NCBI RefSeq assembly: GCF_905171765.1
Contig: NC_053392.1
Span: 38,701,114 to 38,765,113 of the forward strand
Source: Bufo bufo
Lineage: Eukaryota > Chordata > Amphibia > Anura > Bufonidae
Direction of reading: 5' to 3'
DNA length: 64,000 bases
The notes beneath the pieces were generated by a model. It was not told where the DNA came from. It did not search any database and saw only the letters and a program-made list of their open reading frames with translations. The position numbers and the translations under genes are program-made. This document shows, in pieces, positions 21,999 through 32,153 of this stretch (the first letter of the stretch is position 1; every line of letters begins with the position of its first letter).

Positions 21999-22459
21999 GG
22001 GTGGGTTCACACTAGTGTTAGGGATTCCGTTATGGCTTTCCGTTATGACATGGTTATAACGGAAAATAACGGAATCCATAAGTCAGAAGGACGGATCCGT
22101 TCTTCTGGCCATAGACTTGTATTATGACGGAATGCAAAACGGAAGCCTTTTAAAAGGTATTTTGCTTGCTCTCCGTCCTAATAAAAGTCTATGGGAATCA
22201 AAACGGATCCGTCTGGGTCTCGTTATGCAAGACGGAAAACAAAGTCCTGTCGACAGGACTTTGTTTTCAGTCTTGCATAACGGGACCCAGACGGATCCGT
22301 TATGCTTTCCCATAGACTTCTATTAGGACAGAAAGCAAACAGAATGCCTTTTAAAGGCTTCCGTTTTGCATTCTGTCTGGGCATTCCGTTATTTTCCTTT
22401 GTAACCATGTTATAATGGAAAGCCATAACTGAATCCCTAATGCTAGTGTGAACCCACCA
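21999..22459. mobile_element. Palindromic MITE, 461 bp, TAA duplication
   Basis: Almost the whole element is one inverted repeat centred near 22250 (GTCCTGTCGACAGGAC). Ends are GGTGGGTTCACACTAG and CTAGTGTGAACCCACC, flanked by TAA at 21996-21998 and 22460-22462. A 3-bp TWA duplication suggests PIF/Harbinger mobilisation (inference). Open frames in both directions are palindrome artefacts. Confidence 0.85.
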
Positions 22460-22799
22460 TAAGAAGTACATTCAGAGGTTACATTGTTTTGTTGAAGTGT
22501 TTTTGTACTCTACTGCAGAGGGTTGAGTAGATAAGAAACTTGACACTGCTTTAATTTTGCTAATCTAAACCACATTAAAATGCAGTGAGTTATCTATTTT
22601 AAGATAGTAAAGTAAGTAGTCAAAACTAATGCAAATCCTAAAACATAAATCTACTTATATGCCTGAAGCATATGATATAACAGCACATAGCATCTAATCA
22701 AGTCAAGTCCACAATCTCAAGAGACAAGCGTGAATTGTATAGCTCTCATGTTTTTCCTGGCTATAAATTAGCCTGTCATTTTTCTGGGGTTGCTTTTTA

Positions 22800-23098
22800 G
22801 GGCTGTTTCACACAAGCGGATCCCACGCGTGTCATCCGCAGCGGGAAAGACAGCTATGGACAGCAGAGACACAGAGTATTAACATGATTGATAACGCTCT
22901 GTGCCTCTCTGTGACCTTTTTACTACAATATCACAGTGAGATAAAGTTGGCACCGTGATTTTGTAGTAAAAAGATCAGAGAGGCACAGAGCGTTATCAAT
23001 CATGTTACTGCTCCGTGTCTCTGCAGTCCATAGCGTGGCTCTGCTCTCTTTCACGCTGCGGGTGACACGCGCGGGATCCGCTCGTGTGAAACAGCCCC
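22800..23098. mobile_element. Palindromic MITE, 299 bp, TTA duplication
   Basis: Ends GGGCTGTTTCACACAAGCGG and CCGCTCGTGTGAAACAGCCCC with flanking TTA at 22797-22799 and 23099-23101; the arms are continuous to the centre near 22940. Probably PIF/Harbinger-like. Confidence 0.82.
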
Positions 23099-23212
23099 TT
23101 AATCTCTTCATTGTGATGATGAACTTAATTTGGTCGCTAAATAGTAAGCTGTTTAATTCCTAAACATAATCATGCAAAGAAAAAGGGGGTCAGTCGGCAC
23201 CTCCCAATGCGC

Positions 23213-23846
23213 AGGTGCGCGCTGCCATGGCTAGAAACACAAATAAAAAAACACAAGTCAAGAGCACTCTGCAAACCAAACAAAGTGCAATAATGCCATA
23301 GTAATAGAAAATATTCTGGTTCTAATGCTACGCTTATTTAGCAAATTTTAGATTCTTGCCAAATACATTTTGTACAAAATTATTTGGGCCCGTCTGCCAC
23401 ACGTCAAGGCACACTCTCATTGCATTCATTGGAAGCTGTCTGGCACCAGGAGAGGTATAGAGGGGGCTCAGCATGCATGTTGGTACCTGCATTCCCTGAA
23501 TTTAATGGAGGCCTTTTTGGCACCAAAAATTATAAAAAGCAGAGTGGACCCAGCATCCATGTGGAACCTGCACTCCCGGAATTTTATGATGGCCATTAAG
23601 GCACATAACAGGTGGCATTTAGTGTTAAGTTCCCATCTTACAGAGATCCCCTTGACGTTTGGCAGACGGACCCAAATAATTTTGTACAAAATATATTTGC
23701 CAAGAATCTCAAATTTGCTAAATAAGCATAGCATTAGCACCAGAATATTTTCTATTACTATGGCATTATTGTACTTTGTTTGGTTTGCAGAGTGCTGTTT
23801 CATTGTGTTTTTTTCCTTGTGTTTCTAGCCATGGCAGCGCGCACCT
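23213..23846. repeat. Foldback element, arms 197 nt, loop 240 nt
   Basis: Left arm 23213-23409 begins AGGTGCGCGCTGCCATGGCT; right arm 23650-23846 ends with its complement AGCCATGGCAGCGCGCACCT. The arms are highly similar. Open frames at 23370-23828 lie in the palindrome and are not credible genes. It abuts the leader of hAT-C. Confidence 0.9.
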
Positions 23847-23849
23847 ACT

Positions 23850-23924
23850 GCCAGTGCCCAGTGCCACCACTCATATCTGGTGTCACAGTAGCTTGCACGC
23901 ATAGTACAACTAATTGAAAAAAAA
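23850..23924 (+). other. hAT-C leader remnant
   Basis: Short sequence before the hAT-C start; the true left terminus of hAT-C is not present, probably replaced by the foldback. Confidence 0.4.
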
Positions 23925-26900
23925 ATGACAGGCAGAGGCAGGCCACCCCGCAGGGGCCGTCGTGGTCGTGGTGCTGTGATTTCCTTTGGCCCTAGAATAA
24001 TGCCCAGTGTTCAGAGGCCACGTACCCTGAACTCGAAAAGTTCTGATTACATAGTCGACTGGCTAACACAGGACACCCAATCTTCTACAGCTTCCGCTCT
24101 GAACCTTGACGCACCATCCTCCTCCAGATCAGCTTCGGGCACCTCTCAAGTTACCATTTGCCCGCCCGCCTGCCGCCACCACCAACACTAGCACCACAGC
24201 TGCTTCACTTCATCTGTCAGAGGAGTTATTTGCACATCAGTTGGAAGAAATGAGTGATGCACAACCATTATTGCCAGAGGATGTAGATAACAGGGATATG
24301 TCTCAGTCAGGCAGCATTACACACATGGACGTACGGTGTGATGATGATGATGTTGTACCCGCTGCTGCTGCTTTCTTTGCTGAGTTGTCAGATACAAGTG
24401 AAGCGGTTGATGATGACGATGTGTCCGTGGATGTCACGTGGGTGCTCGCTATAAGAGAAGAAGAACAGGGGGAAAGTTCAGATGGGGAGACAGAGAGGAG
24501 GAGGAGACGAGTTGGAAGCAGGGGGAGGTCGTCGCAAGGAGCTAGTGGCACAGTCAGACAGCATGTATCGGCACCCGGGGTCAGCCAGACAGCACGCCAA
24601 TCAATGCATGCTGTTGCCACCACCAGAATGCCGTCATTGCAAAGCTCAGCAGTGTGGCATTTTTTTTGTGGGTCTGCCTCTGATAACAGCGATGCCATTT
24701 GCAACCTGTGCCAAAAGAAACGGAGTCGTGGGAAGTCCAACATCCACCTAGGTACAACTGCTTTGGAAGGCACATGATCTCACATCACAAACGCCTATGG
24801 GATCAACACATGATGAGTACAAGCAGCACACAAACTCAAAGCCACTATCCTCCTCCTGGTCCAGCATCTTCAGCCACGTCAACCACTGCTGTCCTCCTTG
24901 CCCCCTCTCAACCATCCGCCACTCCGCCTTTCACCTTCAGCAGTAAATGCTCATCTGCCCACAGTCAGGTGTCTGTCAAGGAAATGTTTGAGCGTAAGAA
25001 GCCAATGTCACAGAGTCACCCCCTTGCCCGGCGTCTGACAGCTGGCTTGTCGGAACTCTTAGCCCGCCAGCTTTTACCATACAAGCTGGTGGAGTCTGAG
25101 GCCTTCAAAAAATTTGTAGCTATTGGGACACCGCAGTGGAAGGTACCCGGCCTAATTTTTTTTTCACAAAAGGAAATCCCCAACCTGTACTCTATTGTGG
25201 AAAAGGAAGTCATGGCATGTCTGGCACACAGTGTTGGGGCAAGGGTCCATCTGACCACTGATACCTGGTCTGCAAAGCACGGTCAGGGCAGGTATATCAC
25301 CTACACTGCGCATTGGGTAAACCTGCTGACGGCTGCCAAGCATGGAATGCGTGGCTCTGCAGAGGAGTTGGTGACACCGCCACGACTTGCAGGCAGGCCT
25401 GCTGCCACCTTCTCTACTCCTCCTACTCCATCCTCTTCGCTAGCCTCCTCGGCTGAGTCCTCTTCTGCTGCTGCGTCCTGCTCCACATCAACTGCACCCC
25501 CCCAGCTCCCCAGGGGCTATTCCACATCCCAGATACAACAGTGTCACGTCGTCTTGGGGTTGACTTGCCTGAAAGCAGAGAGTCACACCGGACCAGCACT
25601 CCTGTCCACCCTGAACGCACAGGTGGATCAGTGGCTGACTCCGCACCAACTGGAGATCGGCAAAGTGGTGTGTGACAACGGAAGCAATTTGTTGGCGGCA
25701 TTGAATTTGGGCAAGTTGACACATGTGCCGTGCATGGCACATGTGTTGAATCTGATCGTACAACGCTTTGTGCATAAGTACCCAGGCTTACAGGACGTCC
25801 TCAAGCAGGCCAGGAAGGTGTGTGGCCATTTCAGGCGTTCCTACACGGCTAAGGCTCACTTTTCAGATATTCAGTGGCGAAACAACATGCCAGTGAGGCG
25901 CTTGATTTGCGACAGCCCGACACGTTGGAATTCAACACTCCTAATGTTCGACCTCCTGCTCCAACAAGAAAAAGCCATCAACGAGTATTTGTATGACCGG
26001 GGTGCTAGGACAGCCTCTGCGGAGCTGGGTATTTTTTTGCCACGTTACTGGACGCTCATGCGCAATGCCTGTAGGCTCATGCGTCCTTTTGAGGAGGTGA
26101 CAAACCTAGTCAGTCGCACCGAAGGCAACATCAGCGACATCATCCCATTTGTTTTCTTCCTGGAGCATGCCCTGCGAAGAGTGCTGGATCAGGCCGTAGA
26201 TGAGCGTGAAGAGGAAGAGTTGTGGTCACCATCACCACCAGAAACAGAATCGCTTGCTGGACCTGCGGCAACGCTGGAAGAGGAGTCTGAGGAAGAGGAG
26301 TCAGAGGAGGAATGTGGCTTTGAGGAGGAGGAAGACCAACCACAGCAGGCATCCCAGGGTGCTCGTTGTCACCTATCTGGTACCCGTGGTGTTGTACGTG
26401 GCTGGGAGGAAGAACAGACCTTCAATGAGATCAGTGAGGACGAGGAACGGGACATGAGTAGCTCGGCATCAAACCTTGTGCAAATGGGGTCTTTCATGCT
26501 GTCATGCCTGTTGAGGGACCCTCGTATAAAAAGGCTGAAGGAGAACGACCTGTACTGGGTGGCCACGCTACTAGACCCCCAGTATAAGCAGAAAGTGCCT
26601 GAAATGTTACCGAATTACCGGAAGTCGGAAAGGATGCAGCAGTTCCAAAACAAGTTAAAAAGTATGCTTTACACAGCGTATAAGGGTGATGTCACAGCAC
26701 AACAGGAATCTAACAGGGGAAAAGGTGAAAGTAATCCTCCTCCTACCACGACCACGCCGGCAAGGACAGGTTGCTTTACAGACGTGTTGTTGATGGAGGA
26801 CATGCTGAGCTTTTTAAGTCCTACGCATCGCCACAGCCCTTCGGGGTCCACCCTCAGAGAACGACTCGACCGACAGGTAGCAGACTACCCAGCCTTAACT

Positions 26901-27170
26901 GCAGATATCGACACTCTGAGGAGCGATGAACCCCTCGACTACTGGGTGTGCAGGCTTGACCTGTGGCCTGAGCTATCCCAATTTGCGATAGAACTTCTGG
27001 CCTGCCCCGCTTCAAGTGTCCTGTCAGAAAGAACCTTCAGCACAGCAGGAGGTATTGTCACTGAGAAGAGAAGTCGCCTAGGTCAAAAAAGTCTAGATTA
27101 CCTCACCTTTATTAAGATGAATGAGGCATGGATCCCGAAGGGACTGACAGTGGGAAATGCATTTGACTAA
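23925..27170 (+). pseudogene. hAT-C transposase, nearly complete, two frameshifts
   Basis: Starts MTGRGRPPRRGRRGR, a basic N-terminus; then an acidic Ser-rich segment, a BED finger (WHFFCGSASDN..CNLCQKK..IHLGTTAL, then RHMISHH) near 24655-24790, the catalytic core with HLTTDTWSAKHG (about 25245), VCDNGSNLLAALNLG and CMAHVLNLIVQRF (about 25670-25770), RRLICDSPTRWNST, an acidic linker (26200-26450), YWVATLLDPQYKQ (26555), and the C-terminal dimerisation domain WPELSQFAIELLACPASS (26960) ending FIKMNEAWIPKG. The last 823 codons (24699-27170) are uninterrupted. Frame changes occur near 24180 and, with one base missing inside the BED finger, near 24767. The best-preserved hAT in the window; a reversion or a working relative elsewhere would make it a source. 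Confidence 0.9.
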
Positions 27171-27850
27171 AAAAGACCTGATGAGATGCCTTGGGCTATA
27201 AAATGGTCCACACGCTGCTGTATTTAATCTCTGCATGCCGGATGACTTGCGTGACTTCTTCGCCACCAACTAGGGTTCAAGCCGCAATGTTTTAGTGCAC
27301 TTTCTGCCTGGAAAACATCAATTTTTCCGGCCGCTGCTACAACAGCAGCTGCAACAATAACATTATTTTTCAGGCATGTGTACATGCCTAATTTTTCTGG
27401 CCTCTGGTGCTGCACTGTGGCTGCAAAAACAGTTACTTACCTTGTTGTGGTGAAGGGGCTTGCGTATCACAATGAAGCGATCACCTCTATGAGTGTGTTG
27501 GCAATGGCAATGTTGGCACACCCCAGATGAGATAAGGTCATTGCTTCATTGTGAACAGACCAAAAGCAATCGGCTGGATAATTCTGCATAGAAAAAACAT
27601 TAATTTTCTTTGTGATCATCTAAGGTGATCATTAAAGCCTACTAGGCCAACAATGGGCCCACAATGCAGAATCATTGTTTTCTGGGTCACTTAACTGTCA
27701 CTGAACTACCTCAGCACGACCATAGGCTTTGAAAAACCGCCATTGACTGCAACCTCCTAAACGTGCGCACGAGCACAGTCATCACTACACCAAGATTGAC
27801 GCATAGAGGAATAAAATGTATGTCATGAGTGTGTCAACTATTGACAACTC
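27171..27850 (+). other. hAT-C 3' untranslated region
   Basis: Non-coding, with CCGGCCGCTGC and AATTTTTC repeats at 27290-27410. No terminal repeat was found before the U2-like array. Confidence 0.4.
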
Positions 27851-28482
27851 TTTGCGGTTGTCTAAACTCTATTCCATACACGTCCCCTGATAGGGAATGT
27901 AACAGGGATTAAACTGATAGGAATAGTACTACTTAACATGCCACTCATATAGGGTAGCACAGTACATTGCACGGCGCACGCGCAGTGCCCCAAATTGGAA
28001 GTAAAAGGACCAACCAAGCATCTTTTTCCCTCTTCCGGTTCCTAAAATCTATTCCATACACCGGCCCCTGATAGGGGACGTAACAGGGATTAAACTGATA
28101 GGAATAGTACTACTTAACATACCACTCACATCGGGTAGCACAGTACATTGCACGGTGCACGCGCAGTGCCCCAAATTGGAAGTAAGAGGACCAACCAAGT
28201 ATCTTTTTCCATCTCCCGGTTCCTAAAACCTATTCCATACACCGGCCCCTGATAGGGGACGTAACAGGAATTAAACTGATAGGAATAGTACTTCTTAACA
28301 TACCACTCATATCGGGTAGCACAGTACATTGCACGGCGCACGCGCAGTGCCCCAAATTGGAAGTAAGAGGACCGACCAAGCATCTTTTTCCATCTCCCGG
28401 TTCCTAAAATCTATTCCATACACCACACCGGCCCCTGATAGGGGACAAAACAGAGATTAAACTGGTAAGAACAGATTTTTTT
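27850..28482 (-). pseudogene. Tandem array of U2 snRNA-like units (~181 bp each, about 3.4 copies)
   Basis: Read on the minus strand each unit resembles U2 snRNA over most of its length: AAGTAGTACT (branch-site-pairing GUAGUA), CCTATCAGTTTAAT (stem IIa region), ACGTCCCCTATCAGGGGCC (stem IIb), TTTTAGGAACCGGGAGATGG (Sm site and beyond), and a degenerate 3' half. Repeat starts (ATTCCATAC) lie at 27871, 28051, 28232 and 28413, so the period is 180-181 bp, close to the length of U2 itself (about 188 nt). The units lack the extreme 5' end of U2 and are joined head to tail without spacer. Similarity recognised from memory of U2; sequence drift makes functional snRNA unlikely. Could be a U-snRNA-derived SINE-like satellite. 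Confidence 0.8.
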
Positions 28483-28497
28483 AATAAAAAAAAAAGA

Positions 28498-29438
28498 GGG
28501 CAGCCTCTGCGGAGCTGGGTATTTTTTGGCCGCGCTACTGAATGCTCATGCACAATGGCTGTAAGCTCATGCGTCCTTTTGCGGAGGTGACAAACCTGAT
28601 CAGTCAAACCCAAGGCAACATCATCGACCTCATTCCATATGCATTTTTTCTGGAGCATGGCCTGCAAAGAGTGCTAGATCAGGCCGTAGATGAGCATGAA
28701 GAGGAAGAGTTGTGGTCACCATCACCACCAGAAGCAGCCTTGTTGTCGTCGATTGCTGGACCTGCGGCAACGCAGAGAGAGGAGTCTGAAGAAGAGGAGT
28801 CAGAGGAGGAAGGTGGCTTTGAGGAGGTGAAAGACCAACCACAGCAGGCGTCACATGGGGCTTGTTGCCACCTTTCGGGGACCCTTGGTGTTGTACGTGG
28901 CTGGGTGGAGGAAGAGACCTTCAATGACGTCAGTGAGGACAAGGAACGGGACATGGCTAGCTTGGTATCCAACCTTGTGCAAATGGGGAGTTTGCGGTTG
29001 TGCAAATGGACTGTTTGTGGTGCGTTAAACTGGGAGTTTGGTCTGTCAGAGTTTGGTCTGTCACTGTGAAGCGGTCGTAACCCTTACACTACCTGATCGA
29101 TACAACATCATACCTGATGTTTTAAAGCACGTTATTCCAAACAATTTAGGAATGTTAGGTGATTTATGCCCTTTATGGATTAAAACCCGACTCTGCGTCA
29201 ACTACGTAATTTTCCATGGGAGTTTTGCCATGGATCCCCCTCCGTCATGCCACAGTCCAGGTGTTAGTCCCATTGAAACAACTTTTCCATCACTATTGTG
29301 GCCAGAAAGAGTCCCTGTGGGTTTTAAAATTTGCCTGCCTATTGAAGTCTATGGCGGTTGGTCCGGTTCGCCCGTTCGCGAACATTTGCGTAAATTCGCC
29401 GTTCGCAAATGGAAAATTTAATGTTCGCGACATCTCTA
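28498..29438 (+). pseudogene. hAT-D: internal transposase fragment and right terminus
   Basis: From 28498 the sequence is homologous to hAT-C from about 26015: AASAELGIFWPRY, KLMRPFAEVTNLIS, FLEHGLQRVLDQAVDE, then the acidic linker with EESEEEESEEEGGF. Homology ends near 28985. After 29010 comes hAT 3' sequence ending at 29438 with CGCGACATCTCTA, a hAT terminus. A deleted, non-autonomous copy that directly follows the last U2-like unit. Confidence 0.8.
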
Positions 29439-29625
29439 TTCCCGAACAGCTAGTCCAGCTGTTCCAGGGTGTCCTGGCCGGCTCAGGTCTAAACTGACAG
29501 AAGATGTCATATTTAGGCCCAAATCTGCATCTGTAGCGACATCATGAATCCTGGTGAAGTTGTGTAGTAGTACACAAGCCTGTATCACCAGGCTGGCATT
29601 GTCCGGATTCATCTGAATGGATGAC

Positions 29626-29695
29626 ATGAACACTCTCCACTTGGTGGACAGTATTCCGAAAGCGCACTCCACATACCGACGGGCTCGAGTCAATC
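29626..29695. repeat. 70-bp target-site duplication, left copy
   Basis: Identical over 70 bp to 29941-30010 (begins ATGAACACTCTCCACTTGGT, ends CTCGAGTCAATC). Both copies are Harbinger coding sequence, so the duplication arose on insertion of the element between them. Confidence 0.92.
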
Positions 29696-29940
29696 ATGAG
29701 TAAGAACGACACCGTTCGAAACGCGTAGATCGTGGGGAGCAGTGGGTTCCTGTGTCACTGTTGCTGTCTGTACCTGTATTTTGGTGAAGAATTTAATAAA
29801 GACCGGGATTTTTTCACAAAACGTCCTTTGGTGCCGGAGCCTTTTTCCACTTTGTCTATTTACCGCCGGACTGGCTTGAGTCCGCCCCGTGCACCGCTAC
29901 ACAGGATCGGAAGGTGAGCTGGCTGTAACCTTTTTCTATT
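29696..29940 (+). mobile_element. 245-bp insert, candidate solo PLE pseudo-LTR with hammerhead-like start
   Basis: Begins ATGAGTAAGAACGACACCGTTCGAAACGCGTAG: an incomplete core, a GAACG/CGTTC stem, GAAAC and the self-complementary ACGCGT, as in minimal hammerheads of Penelope-like elements. It has an AATAAAGACC signal at about 29798 and no coding capacity. Flanked by the 70-bp duplication, which fits a target-primed mechanism with widely spaced nicks. Class assignment is inference. Confidence 0.6.
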
Positions 29941-30010
29941 ATGAACACTCTCCACTTGGTGGACAGTATTCCGAAAGCGCACTCCACATACCGACGGGCT
30001 CGAGTCAATC
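29941..30010. repeat. 70-bp target-site duplication, right copy
   Basis: See the left copy at 29626-29695; I see no mismatch between them. Confidence 0.92.
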
Positions 30011-31079
30011 GATAGTTGAAGATGCGCTTCTGGTCATTCAGATCGCGTCTAGGGAAGAGCTGCATCATGTAGGATGACCATGCAAATCCTTTGTCTGCCA
30101 CGATCACAAATGGAGCCGGCGGACCTGCAGGTCCTGGTAGTCTACTGGGCTCTGGCAGGGCAAGCTGGTTTGTCTGAAGCCGTTCACACATTCTGGAAGC
30201 ACTAAAGATGCGGGCATCTGCAGTGCTCCCATAGGCCCCGATATCAACAATTACAAACTTGTAGTTACTGTCAGCCAAGGCCATCAACACTACAGAAAAA
30301 AAATGCTTGCAATTAAAGTACCAGGACCCTGAGTGAGGCAGCTTCTTTACACGGATGTGCTTACCGTCCAGTTAGGAAACTGCACTGATTTGTAAAATCC
30401 CTTGGCGATACAAAGCCAATCTACCGCCTTGGGGGTGGGCATCACCGCTTCTCTGAGATGCTGCCAGATGTTTTTGCAGGTATGACAGACAATCCCAGAG
30501 ATTGTTGAGATCCCACGGAGAAACTCAAAATACAATGAAGCTAATTTCCGGAGTTTCCAGTTGCAAGGAATCTCAAAAATAAATAAAAAGAAAGTAAAAT
30601 AAGTTATTACATTCATTTTCATATATTAATATTCAATATATAGTATTTATAAATGGAAAATTCACTTACCTCAAGGTGACAATCAACCATTGTTCAGCAG
30701 ATAAGCAGCGCCTCATACTAGTGTCCAGCAAACTCAGGTCAGGATGAAGACAGACCAGCAGATGATCGAATGCTTCCATGGACATCCGGCAAAAGCTTTT
30801 GAATTTAATGGGGTCACGTCGCAAATCGTTATAAAAATTATAAAATTGTCCTTTCTGAAGGCGTTGAACAACATTGGGATGGACCCACTGCCTACTCCTC
30901 TTCCTCCCCGGTTCTTCATCCAGCATCGGTGACTGCCGTCTGAATCGCCGAGAAAGAATCCAGTGAAATAGTATGTTATCCAGGTCTTCTGCCATGATGA
31001 TCGCTGAGAAATCGGTAGAAAACAATGCCAGCCAGGCAAAGGTTTCTCACACAGCTCTGAACGACACCAAAAGCACAAT

Positions 31080-31440
31080 AAAATGGCGCCTGTTCTATCA
31101 CGTCCTCTGTTTTAAACATTTTTATTTTTTTTTGGTACCCTAGCAACATCTATTCCGTCTTTCTTTTCTTTTTTTTTGTGGAAACACAGAACGGATGCGG
31201 ATGCACTTTTGTTAAAAACTAAAGGTTTTTTGCGGAAACACGGATCCGCAACAAAACAGACCGTAAATCTGGAAAGGAAAAATACGGACGTATGAATGGA
31301 CCCTTAATAATTCTGTTTTTCTCTCTTTTTTTTTTAGACATGCGGAACACAAATGGAAGTCATTTGTCCACAAAATTATGACACATGGTTCTGTTATTTG
31401 CGGACCGCAAAATAGAAAGAATTAATTACACACGGTCGTG
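31080..31440. other. MITE-like non-coding stretch
   Basis: Contains CACGGATCCGC and CGGACCGC phrases typical of small palindromic MITEs, but I could not define two ends. Confidence 0.3.
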
Positions 31441-32153
31441 TGACTGTACCCTTAGTCAGGGAGAGCTGGAGAGCAGAAGAAAGAGATAGTGTAGGGATTG
31501 AAATAGCAATATTTTAGTTTTTATACTTGTTATAAGTCCTTTTAAGGACTATTGTGTGTGGCAGCAATATATATTTTAGAGCAACCTGCACTAAATTGCT
31601 AAAACTTGTTAGAGACCCAAAAGTCCTTTTAAGGACTATAGTTGTATCTGGCAGCAATATATATTTTTAGCGCAACCTGAGCTAAATAGCTTGCAATTGT
31701 TTGGTCGCTGCAGACAGCGACATTATCTGCGCTACATCTCCTGTTTAACTTGTGCGCGGCCTAAAAATATCTGTGACATCTAGTGTACTTTTTTCGTAGA
31801 CAGTGTCCACTGCGGACAGTTACATTACCTGCGCTACATCTCCTGTATAACGTTTGCGTATCCAAAATATCAATGACATTCAATCAAATTTTTTTTGTTG
31901 CTGGTGGCAGCAACATTAGCTGTGCTATATCTTCAGTATAACGTTAGCGCATCCGAAATATCAGTGATATTAATTCAGTGTAATTTTTTATTAGCTGCTG
32001 GCGACAGCAACATTACTTGTGCTATGCCTCCTGGTTAACGTGTGCGCATCCTAAAAATATCTGTGACATTCTGTTTACTATATTTGCGCATACACTTACA
32101 AAACCTGCTCTACTGTACGTTTGACATACTTGCAAGCATATATACCATTTAAT
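31441..32153 (+). repeat. hAT-E leader with ~100-bp tandem repeats
   Basis: About four diverged units at 31714, 31817, 31912 and 32010 share CATTA.CTGCGCTACATCTCCTG and AATATCTGTGACAT. An earlier pair with AAGTCCTTTTAAGGACTAT occurs at 31528 and 31622. Confidence 0.7.

Larger units (their letters stand above)
29436..31025 (-). pseudogene. PIF/Harbinger transposase, split by insertion, with an intron
   Basis: Minus strand. Exon 1 (31025-30670) carries the N-terminal Harbinger region (QRLQKGQFYNFYNDL, FKSFCRMSMEAFDHLL, DTSMRRCLSAEQWLIVTLR). A donor AG/GTAAGT and an acceptor TTTTTGAG bound a 98-nt intron at 30572-30669. Exon 2 continues with FLATG, RGISTISGIVCHTCKNIWQ, LDGKHIRVKKLPHSGS (first catalytic D), IVDIGAYGSTADARIF (second D), DKGFAWSSYMMQLFP, and RARRYVECAFGIL (catalytic E). 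Stops at the FPNW position and a small frameshift after FLATG make it inactive. The 245-bp insert at 29696-29940 separates the last 85 codons. No MYB-like partner gene is seen. Confidence 0.88.

Noticed and set aside
22117..22471. Pairs of open frames in both directions
   Set aside because: Artefacts of a perfect palindromic MITE.
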